DNA of 64,000 bases, taken from Lactarius indigo (taxonomy: Eukaryota > Basidiomycota > Agaricomycetes > Russulales > Russulaceae). How positions within the stretch are numbered: position 1 is the first letter of the stretch; each line of letters begins with the position of its first letter. The stretch covers positions 1,178,001 to 1,242,000 of the forward strand of contig JAFKAC010000011.1 in the NCBI GenBank assembly GCA_025766275.1. The letters run 5' to 3'. The translations under genes and the position numbers were made by a program. Of this stretch, positions 48,000 through 55,536 are shown piece after piece. The notes below the pieces were generated by a model. It did not search any database. It was not told the DNA's origin and saw only the letters and a program-made list of their open reading frames with translations.

Positions 48000-50900
48000 C
48001 TAATCCGCTACCGATTCTTGCCTCATCCGTTCTGCCTCATCTTCCATCCTCGCCAATATGTTAGCACGCTCCAGACGATAGAGACTGTCCTTTTTGTCCT
48101 GGATCACCATCTCCTGTTCCAGCCGCAACTGCCGTATCCGCTTCCCCAGCTGGTCCTCGGCAAAAGCGAATTGCCGGAACCGGCGCAATTCTTGAGTGAG
48201 GGTGACGTCCCCAATGCGCATGAGCAGCAAGTCTGTGGGGTGTCGATCGCGGAGCATGAAAAACTCCTCGTGTGGGATGAATGCGCGGTTGTTCTTGGGG
48301 AGGTGCGGAGTGGCGTAGAGAGGTTTTCCATAGAGGAAACCCGACCCCGGAGCTAATCCGAGTATGAAGGGGTCTCCTCCTCGGATAACCTGTACGTGGG
48401 ATGCTTGTACCGTCGGTCCGTTGGGGAGTTTGATCGGGAACGGAATGTAATCGGGTCCTCGATTGACCCGGAACCCCTCAGGGACAACGACCCTGGTTGC
48501 TGGGTCTCGTTCGCCCATTGGTGTATAACGAGCCGCTTGTGCCACGGCGACTCGTCCTCTGTGTAGAGGCCCCCCCGCTGCGTCGACGAGGTAGGGAGTG
48601 GCGGCTGGATCTTCAGCGTAGAATTCATGGTTAAGGAATGCGTGCCTGATGGGGTAGTGGTCTCTAAGCTCGTCTTCATCCTCATCTTCGTCCAATACTC
48701 CCTCCGCTCCTTCATCATTCGTCGTCGGCAGGCGGCGATATGCAGTTGCTCCCGCTGCCACCGCGCCGCCGTTTCTTTCCATTCCTGCTCGTACTTCTGC
48801 ATGGCGTTCGGTGGTTTCACCGCGCGGGACAGCTGCTTGAAGCCGAAACAACTCGTCTTCGGTGAGGAAGGCTTCGGGCTCACCGGTGTTGGGGTTGGTA
48901 AGGGCGTACATTGGTGGCGGAGGTGTTGGCTGAGTTGTTGCTGGATCGTCGTCGACAATTCCCTGTACGGGCATAGGGAATCGTTGCAATGTCTGGTGCA
49001 ATTCTTCACTAGTGATAGGGCCGTCTTCCTCATGCTGCACGGAGGGACGGCCTCCATCTGCAACTCTAGGGGCTGCGGTGTTGTTGGCGGTGTCGGGGTC
49101 GACAAGTGTGGCGGAGGAGTCGTTGACGAGGGTAGAAAGGAGGGCGAGCTGGTCATTGCGTCGAGTAGAGGACATGGAGTGAATGGGAGTTGGGGACTTA
49201 TCGCGGCAAGAGGTCATCCTTATATGCGTTTCTCGGTCGGGATTGGAATGTTTGAACTCCCGAACGGCTTCATCGGCAAATACGTCATCCTTATCTATCC
49301 ATTGATTATCCGAGTCTGGATAGCCCTTCCATTTGACAAGATACTGGAGCCGACGCCTTCTGCCGAATCGCCGAGAATCTAGAATCTTCTCGACCTCATA
49401 TTCTTCTTCGTTATCGACCAAATCAGGTGGTGGGCGCTGATAGTTTGGTCCGTGCGTGGGTGTTTCACGATAAGGCGTGAGAAGGTCTATATGGAAGACG
49501 TCATGGATGCTCCACTGCGTGGGAAGCTCAAGTCGATAGTTGACAGGGGACATCACCTGGATGACCTTAAATGGTCCATGTCGCTTGGCCGCTAGTTTTG
49601 CGGTTGGTTGATGAGTGCGTAAGTGGCGTCCTTCTAGCCACACGAGGTCTCCTTCTTTGAATTTGGGCGTATCTTTATGTTTGACCCATGACTTTTGCGC
49701 CCGGAGCATACAGGAGAAAGCGCGCTGTCGCGCTTGCTTAAACTGGTCTAGTCTCAACGACACTTGTGGGATAGGGGAAGGCCTATCGGTCCAATCAGCG
49801 CGAGGATTGAATCCAGATAGGAGAAAGAAGGGAGACTCCCTCGTGGTTTCATTAGGCCAATTGTTATGCGTGAATTCCGCCATAGGCAGATAACGGACCC
49901 AGTCGTCTTGCCGTTCATTTACCCAGAAGCGGAGATATTGCTCCAGCCATTGATTTGTTCGTTCCGATTGGCCGTCAGTTCTGGGGTGATAGGCGGTTGA
50001 GATATTTTGGCTAATGCCAAGGATTTTACATATCTCTCGCATAAACTTGGATGCGAAGCGGGGGTCTCGGTCACTGATAACGCGCGAGGGGAGTCCGAAT
50101 CGTGGGAAGACATGAGAAACGTACAGGGCAGCCGTTCCTTCGGCTGTTATCTCTTCATTACAAGGGATGAAGACTGCGGCTTTGGTGCAATCATGATCTG
50201 TTACCGTGAGGATAGAGTCGTAACCGCGAGAGACAGGGAGTTTGGTGATAAAGTCCACTGCAATAGTCTCGAATGGCAGGGCTTCCGGTTTAGGATAGAT
50301 AGGTTGTAGGGATGCTTTGATTGGTCGGAGATTGACTTTGTGCCGCTGACATTCTGCACAGCCCTTGACGTAATCGGTGACATCGTTCTTCATTTGCGGC
50401 CACCAGTAGTGCCGTTCAGTGAGTTGAAGAGTGCGTTTGATACCTGGGTGGCCATAGACGGGGGAATCATGGTGAGCGGCAATAATGGTACGTTTGTCGT
50501 GGATACCGCCGGTGACCACTCGGCGTCCGTCTTTATACCATGTTCCTTCGATGTCTTTTAGCTTGTGAGCGTCAACCCAAGGTTTCAACTTAGCTATATC
50601 TTGTTCGTATATGGGGTGTTCCGGCGTCATCTCCACTGGTAGGATCTCTGGCCTCCAGTGTGGATGTCGCGGTTCTTCTAGTGTGGTAGCGCGTGCGAAG
50701 ACGCTTTCCGGTAGCACAGTTACTCCCTCATTATCATTTTCTCCTTGATCGTAATCTGGTCTTCGTGATAGTGCATCGGCGCGGCCGTTAGAAGTTCCTT
50801 TTATGTGATGAATTTCGAAGTCGTATTCCGAAAGTTCGAGTACTTCCCTGGCTACGCGTCTACTAATCTTCTGCGGTGATTTCCAGTACTGTAAGTTGAG

Positions 50901-52805
50901 GTGGTCTGAGAATACTTTAATTTTGTGAGGGGACCCTGCTAAAAGGGGTCTCCAATGACGAAAGGCTTTGACGATTGCCAGGAGTTCTAGGTCGTATATG
51001 TCGTAATTGCGTTCGGCTTCGTTGAGGGTGGACGAGTAGTAGCCGATAGGGTGTCTCTTGCCGTCTGCTTTACGCTGGAGAAGAACGGCTCCAGTGGCGA
51101 ATCCAGATGCATCAACTTCTAGTTCGAATTGCTGCGTGAGATCAGGGTGCGCGAGAACAGGTTCACTGGTGACGAGGGTTTTGAGGTCTTGGAATGCCTT
51201 TTCCTCCTCGGTCCCCCAGTGCCATTCGGTGTCTTTGCGGGTGAGTTTGTTGAGAGGGCGCGCTTTGGTCGCGAAACCTCGTATGAAAGGACGGTAAAAA
51301 TTACAAAAGCCGAGAAAAGAGCGGACGTCCTTAACCTTGGTTGGCGTGGGCCAATCTTTAATGCCCGAAATTTTGACAGGGTCCATGCGTGTCACCCCCT
51401 TTTCAAGGATTACCCCCAGGTAATCCATGCGCGGGGAGTGAAAGAGACATTTCTCAAGCTTGTAATATAGGTCATGTTCCGCGGATACGCGGAGAACGTC
51501 TTTCACTGCTTCGATGTGATCCGGTAAGGAGTGGGTAAGACCTGTAGCGATGCCGATGTCGTCCATGTAAACCCGAATAACTGTGCCGCGTTTTTCATGT
51601 TTTGCGATGATATCCCTGAAGATGAAGTTCATCATAGTCTGGAACGTTGCCGGGGAGTTGGTTAAGCCGAAAAACATCACCGTTGGTTCAAATAGTCCAT
51701 ATCGCGTTTTAAACGCCGCCTTCTCCTCGTCACCCTCTTTGATGCGTATGTTGTTGTACCCCCATCTTACATCGAGCTTGGTATAGATGTGGGCGTTACT
51801 GAGGTCGGTAATAAGGTCAGAAATGAGAGGGAGTGGGTATTGATTGCGGATAGTAACAGCGTTGATTTTTCGGTAGTCCTGAACGGGCCGCAACTTACCA
51901 TCCTTCTTTTTAATGAAAAAGAAGGACGAGGCGTATGGAGATTTAGAGGGTCGTATGTATCCCTTCTTCAGTTGTTCGTCGATCCATTCTCGCAATTTCT
52001 TGTCTTCTTCTTGAGTCATGGGGTATATTTTGCAGTCGATGGCGTCGGCTGTCCCTGGTTTGAATTCGATGGCATGATCCCAGGGCCTGCTGGGCGGAAA
52101 CCTATCCGATGCTTCTTCACTGAAGAGACGTTCAAATTCGCGGTACTCGGGGGGTAACTCAGCTTTGGTAACATATTGTTGAGCGGCAATGGCGAGATCC
52201 GTGGCGGTGGCTCTAATTCGACACCCTTCTTCAAACTGCTGTCGTTGTTCGTCTGTGATGACACAAGAGTGCACAACTTCGTAGTCGTCATTTTGGGAGG
52301 TGGCCGCCGCAATCGTTGTTGTTTTGAGATAAGGATTGGTTGAGCGGATGATGATAGGGAGCATATCTTCATGGATGGCGGCTTGTGACCATTTGATATG
52401 CGGGTCGTAAATAGCGAGCCAAGGGTATCCGAGTACGATGTCTTCGTTGCCGATATCGGTGATAAGGAAGCGCATCTCCTTGTGGATTCCTTTAGTTTGG
52501 ACATCAACGTCTGTATAATGGGTAATACGCCCCGATTTGTTTTCAGTGTTGTCAATGTTCCATATTTTCTTTGGGACGTCGAGTAGTTTGGTCCCAAGTC
52601 CCATCCTTTTAGCGAATGATGGTTTCATGAAGCAGTGGGTTGCTCCTGAGTCGACTAACGCGCGTATGTCGGCCATTTTGTAACTGGTGCGAATCGATAC
52701 TGGAACTCTCATAGAACGATAGCGAGTCATGATTACACTGTTACAGTTAACTGCCCTCACCCAGACCGATGGGTTCAGGCGTCCTGAAAACCCTCCTTTT
52801 TCCAT
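48000..52805 (-). CDS. pol: Pol polyprotein of element B (PR-RT-RNase H-IN-chromodomain plus C-terminal extension)
   Basis: A 1601-codon frame. Aspartic protease DSGAT is at about residue 50. Reverse transcriptase has YMDD at about 413. RNase H has EVDASG at about 562 and the later SDHLNLQYW Asp. Integrase has an HHCC zinc motif (HHDSPVYGH to CAECQRH, about 775-820) and a DDE core (AVDF about 850, SDRDPRF about 911, GQSERTNQW about 947). The chromodomain ([12 protein letters not shown] to [14 protein letters not shown]) spans about 1130-1190. A further 400 or so residues follow, rich in Pro/Thr/Asp first and ending in a charged, coiled-coil-like stretch (RRFRQFAFAEDQLGKRIRQL). This extension is shared with element C. 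Pol overlaps gag by 31 nt in the minus-one frame, so its first codons are probably read by frameshifting rather than from an own start. Confidence 0.9.
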   Translation of the reverse strand: MEKGGFSGRLNPSVWVRAVNCNSVIMTRYRSMRVPVSIRTSYKMADIRALVDSGATHCFMKPSFAKRMGLGTKLLDVPKKIWNIDNTENKSGRITHYTDVDVQTKGIHKEMRFLITDIGNEDIVLGYPWLAIYDPHIKWSQAAIHEDMLPIIIRSTNPYLKTTTIAAATSQNDDYEVVHSCVITDEQRQQFEEGCRIRATATDLAIAAQQYVTKAELPPEYREFERLFSEEASDRFPPSRPWDHAIEFKPGTADAIDCKIYPMTQEEDKKLREWIDEQLKKGYIRPSKSPYASSFFFIKKKDGKLRPVQDYRKINAVTIRNQYPLPLISDLITDLSNAHIYTKLDVRWGYNNIRIKEGDEEKAAFKTRYGLFEPTVMFFGLTNSPATFQTMMNFIFRDIIAKHEKRGTVIRVYMDDIGIATGLTHSLPDHIEAVKDVLRVSAEHDLYYKLEKCLFHSPRMDYLGVILEKGVTRMDPVKISGIKDWPTPTKVKDVRSFLGFCNFYRPFIRGFATKARPLNKLTRKDTEWHWGTEEEKAFQDLKTLVTSEPVLAHPDLTQQFELEVDASGFATGAVLLQRKADGKRHPIGYYSSTLNEAERNYDIYDLELLAIVKAFRHWRPLLAGSPHKIKVFSDHLNLQYWKSPQKISRRVAREVLELSEYDFEIHHIKGTSNGRADALSRRPDYDQGENDNEGVTVLPESVFARATTLEEPRHPHWRPEILPVEMTPEHPIYEQDIAKLKPWVDAHKLKDIEGTWYKDGRRVVTGGIHDKRTIIAAHHDSPVYGHPGIKRTLQLTERHYWWPQMKNDVTDYVKGCAECQRHKVNLRPIKASLQPIYPKPEALPFETIAVDFITKLPVSRGYDSILTVTDHDCTKAAVFIPCNEEITAEGTAALYVSHVFPRFGLPSRVISDRDPRFASKFMREICKILGISQNISTAYHPRTDGQSERTNQWLEQYLRFWVNERQDDWVRYLPMAEFTHNNWPNETTRESPFFLLSGFNPRADWTDRPSPIPQVSLRLDQFKQARQRAFSCMLRAQKSWVKHKDTPKFKEGDLVWLEGRHLRTHQPTAKLAAKRHGPFKVIQVMSPVNYRLELPTQWSIHDVFHIDLLTPYRETPTHGPNYQRPPPDLVDNEEEYEVEKILDSRRFGRRRRLQYLVKWKGYPDSDNQWIDKDDVFADEAVREFKHSNPDRETHIRMTSCRDKSPTPIHSMSSTRRNDQLALLSTLVNDSSATLVDPDTANNTAAPRVADGGRPSVQHEEDGPITSEELHQTLQRFPMPVQGIVDDDPATTQPTPPPPMYALTNPNTGEPEAFLTEDELFRLQAAVPRGETTERHAEVRAGMERNGGAVAAGATAYRRLPTTNDEGAEGVLDEDEDEDELRDHYPIRHAFLNHEFYAEDPAATPYLVDAAGGPLHRGRVAVAQAARYTPMGERDPATRVVVPEGFRVNRGPDYIPFPIKLPNGPTVQASHVQVIRGGDPFILGLAPGSGFLYGKPLYATPHLPKNNRAFIPHEEFFMLRDRHPTDLLLMRIGDVTLTQELRRFRQFAFAEDQLGKRIRQLRLEQEMVIQDKKDSLYRLERANILARMEDEAERMRQESVAD

Positions 52806-55093
52806 AATTGTTGGAGGATAATGTCCTTTACGTCATCTGATTCTCCGGCTACTCCATTAAGCCAATCACTGGCGCGCTGTTGAGGGGGTATTTCTTGGAC
52901 CGCCCTGGTAGCGACTTCTGGTTCTTGTTGATGATAGTCGGTGTCGATGTACCGACTGGTCGACGCTTGGGGTTGGTATTCCCTTGGCGGTTGTCTGCAA
53001 TTACGGGCCATGTGTCCGTCCTTTCCACAATTATAACACGCGACTGGCCTTTGGTTGTTACGTCCTCCTCCTCTCTGTAGAAATCCTCCTCTTGGTCGAT
53101 ATGGAGGACGAGGAGTGAGTATGTCCTCAGCTCCTGCGAGTCTTCCTCGAATCCGATCTGCGGAGGTGTCCATGGCATTTGGGTCTCGTAAATTTCTTGG
53201 CTGCCATGAACTCCGTGGTGGTCCCTGCCACTGTCGTTGTTGTCGTTGTCTTCCTTGTCCCTGCCCAGGGGGAACTCCTTTGTTCAACACCGCTTTAAGG
53301 TGGAGATATTGCTGTTGACGAGTGGTGGCTGCTTCCTTCCACTCGCGATAGTTGCGGGGATTATCGAGAGTGTAGACCTTTTCATATAGGTCTTTTGGTA
53401 ATCCGCTCGCAAATAGGTCGAGCGTTTGCGGGTCGTCGAGTCTGTACTGAGCGCGGCGTATTAACTGTTCGAATTGGGTGCAATACTCATCTAGGTTGCC
53501 CCCAACCATCTTGACTCCTTTCTTGAGCTCGTATTGAGCTTGTTCTTGTTCCATCGTATTTCGGAAGCGTTGCATGAAACTTCGCGTGACTTCGTTCCAT
53601 AGCCCTTCGCTTGTACGGGGTATTCCTGCTTGTATCTGGCCATTAAGCCAAGTAAGCATGGCCAGTACCCATTCGCTGACGTTAGCTCCTTTGATATATG
53701 ATAGGAAGAGTAGGGCGCGTCGATATGGCATAGCCATGATGCCTTCATCAGCGTTCATGCCCCAATATACATGCCACTGTGTGAGGAACGCTTCCACTTT
53801 TGCACGTTCTCCGTCGAATACTGTTGGTGCTTCGCCAGCCAATTTATTACTTGGAGGAGAGATAATAGGACCTACACCTGGTGGTCCTCCTCCTGGGGGT
53901 CCTCCTCCTGGGGGTCCTCCTGGAAATCCCCCGGGTAGCCCTCCAGGGAATCCTCCGAATCCGGGTCCTCTTGATGGGGGTTCTCCTCCTCCTCCTCCTG
54001 GTAGGTCGCCAGGGTTTCCTCCTCCACTTGGAGGATCAGCTACGTCGGGCCCAATGGCACGGTGGATTGCTACGTCGTCGTCAGTCATTCGATGACCTGT
54101 ATAAGGATTAATGGGAGCTAGATTAGCTCTGGATTCTTCTGCGATTCGTCGTTGTTCTTCTAGTGCTATTTGGTCCCTAGCTTCAGCAGTGAGCAGTTCT
54201 TCATGCGTGATAGTGGCAGTTGCCATGGCGACTGCTGGACTGTGAATGTGAATTACTTCGGGTTCTGGTTGGTGGATGGTAAGGGACTCAGTTTGTCGTA
54301 TGATATGATCGCCGACAGCTCCTAGACTGGCTTCTTCGGCTGGCGTAGTTCCTCTGCTTGGGGACTGACTTTCGGATGCTTCTTCCCCGCTGACCCCTTC
54401 GTCCGTGTGCTCTTGCGCTTGTCCGTCTATAGGACCGTAGTCTGCCCGGCTATTAAGTTCTCGGGCGTCGATGTCGCAGTTGTAGTTTCTTCCAGCTGGT
54501 CGTACGATGTCCCAGCGGTAATCTATGGGATTCCAACTAACCTCGGTCCAACAGAGGTGTTCGAAATTGAACTCAACAGGTCGGAAACGGTTGGGACCGT
54601 TAAACTCTACAAAGTATCCGGTGTCTTCTCCTCGTTCTCTCCACTGGGCTGCTCCCAGGAATCTTGTTGGTACGTTGCGATCTCCTCGTCGTTCGATATG
54701 GTAGGGACGGAAAGACGTCCACTGATCTCTGGTCGAGTACGCCACGATGAGGATCTTGGTCTTAATGTTACGCTCCACCGGCGTTAGTCCGACTTGGACT
54801 CGTGAAAGGCGTAGTCGACTTAGCGAATAATCAGGCGAATGGGGACCACGTGTCAACCCAACGCAGGCTGAACAGGGGCACACTGGCACACGCTGCAGCA
54901 AAAAAGGGTAGAGAGGAGTGTCCCTTGGTTGGACACTTAGAGGAAGCACACTTAGTCGAAGACTAAGGCAAGCAAGAGAAGATTGCGAAGGTGGATTGAA
55001 GAAGACCAAGATGGGGACTCTTGGTCTTCCGAGTCGACTACTTATACAGATACGCGCGGGCTTTAAAGCGCCGCTGGAATAATAGGTAACCAA
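52775..55093 (-). CDS. gag: Gag polyprotein of element B
   Basis: The open frame spans 772 codons. Its first part lies in the LTR, upstream of the predicted transcript start near 55012, so the true protein is shorter. Conserved blocks shared with element A start at RDQW (about 54738). They include FVEFNGPNRFRPVEF, a long Gly/Pro-rich linker (about 53870-54050), the capsid-like region QWHVYWGMNADE to LPKDLYEKV (about 53390-53780) and a CCHC zinc knuckle (CYNCGKDGHMARNC, about 52990-53035). No ATG lies between the predicted transcript start and codon 54226-54224, although the stretch before it is protein-conserved with A. Start choice is therefore open. The frame ends at TGA 52775-52777, ten bases after the slippery site. 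Confidence 0.82.
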   Translation of the reverse strand: MVTYYSSGALKPARICISSRLGRPRVPILVFFNPPSQSSLACLSLRLSVLPLSVQPRDTPLYPFLLQRVPVCPCSACVGLTRGPHSPDYSLSRLRLSRVQVGLTPVERNIKTKILIVAYSTRDQWTSFRPYHIERRGDRNVPTRFLGAAQWRERGEDTGYFVEFNGPNRFRPVEFNFEHLCWTEVSWNPIDYRWDIVRPAGRNYNCDIDARELNSRADYGPIDGQAQEHTDEGVSGEEASESQSPSRGTTPAEEASLGAVGDHIIRQTESLTIHQPEPEVIHIHSPAVAMATATITHEELLTAEARDQIALEEQRRIAEESRANLAPINPYTGHRMTDDDVAIHRAIGPDVADPPSGGGNPGDLPGGGGGEPPSRGPGFGGFPGGLPGGFPGGPPGGGPPGGGPPGVGPIISPPSNKLAGEAPTVFDGERAKVEAFLTQWHVYWGMNADEGIMAMPYRRALLFLSYIKGANVSEWVLAMLTWLNGQIQAGIPRTSEGLWNEVTRSFMQRFRNTMEQEQAQYELKKGVKMVGGNLDEYCTQFEQLIRRAQYRLDDPQTLDLFASGLPKDLYEKVYTLDNPRNYREWKEAATTRQQQYLHLKAVLNKGVPPGQGQGRQRQQRQWQGPPRSSWQPRNLRDPNAMDTSADRIRGRLAGAEDILTPRPPYRPRGGFLQRGGGRNNQRPVACYNCGKDGHMARNCRQPPREYQPQASTSRYIDTDYHQQEPEVATRAVQEIPPQQRASDWLNGVAGESDDVKDIILQQLWKKEGFQDA
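52787..52793 (-). promoter_or_regulatory. Minus-one ribosomal frameshift site GGGTTTT between gag and pol of element B
   Basis: In the gag frame the codons read GAG GGT TTT, so the heptamer G GGT TTT has the X XXY YYZ form. Slipping back one base enters the pol frame (GGG TTT TCA). The stop of gag follows after ten bases. The same heptamer lies at 55518-55524 in element A. Confidence 0.75.
54753..54763 (-). promoter_or_regulatory. Predicted self-primer binding site of element B
   Basis: AAGACCAAGAT on the minus strand lies two bases inside the 5' LTR end. It is complementary to ATCTTGGTCTT at 55012-55002 (minus), which sits about 34 nt after the start of the LTR TATAAG box (55046-55041). Confidence 0.7.
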
Positions 55094-55278
55094 TAGCGTA
55101 ACTAGCTCGAACCCTAGTACAGCTATCCTAGGAATGAGTCATGCATGAGTCACAATCACATGCGAACTACTATGCTGACTGATACGATGTAAGAGTCCAT
55201 GACTAATATCGATACTGAACCGTAGTCATAACCGGTCATCAGTCGTGTGTAATGAGTCATCAAGTCCGTACCGTAACA
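54766..55278 (-). repeat. 5' LTR of element B
   Basis: 513 bp. On the minus strand it contains TATAAG (55046-55041), a hairpin made by GAAGACCAAGA and its complement, and the predicted transcript start near 55012. No difference from the 3' LTR was seen. Confidence 0.9.
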
Positions 55279-55283
55279 AGTAG
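55279..55283. repeat. Target-site duplication AGTAG (right copy)
   Basis: Matches 47450-47454 exactly. Confidence 0.9.
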
Positions 55284-55536
55284 TCGTATGACCGAAACCA
55301 CCGCATACCAAGGACCCGTATCCCAATACGCACCCTCACAATATGCCCCGTCGCTGCCGGGATATATGTCACCAGCACCAAGCGCGACGCCCGCACCCCA
55401 GATTAACGCGGCAACCACGAAGACGGCGGGAGAACAGGCGAAAGAATGGCTCACACAGGTGGCCAATAGCACGGATGAAGTAAAAGACCTCATATTGCAG
55501 GACCTATGGGGAAAAGAGGGTTTTCGGGACGCCTGA
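55284..55536 (+). pseudogene. gag of element A, 3' part
   Basis: Continuation of the element A gag after element B. It ends in a segment (EWLTQVANSTDEVKDLILQDLW, residues spread over 55447-55509) homologous to the end of element B gag, with TGA at 55534-55536. The slippery heptamer GGGTTTT is at 55518-55524. Confidence 0.75.

Larger units (their letters stand above)
47455..55278 (-). mobile_element. Retroelement B: intact Tf1/sushi-type chromovirus
   Basis: This 7.8 kb element, coding on the minus strand, is inserted in the gag of element A. It has two 513-bp LTRs that appear identical, TGTTAC...GTAACA ends, a perfect five-base duplication, an uninterrupted gag frame and a pol frame with protease, RT, RNase H, integrase and chromodomain in that order, plus a purine tract next to the 3' LTR. 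The chromodomain and the apparent self-priming site place it in the Tf1/sushi branch of chromoviruses. The gag start codon is unclear. It looks recently inserted and may still be mobile. Confidence 0.9.

Noticed and set aside
54766..55093. The N-terminal 80-100 residues of the gag frame lying in the LTR
   Set aside because: They lie upstream of or around the predicted transcript start and the same frame occurs in the 3' LTR, so they are probably not part of Gag.
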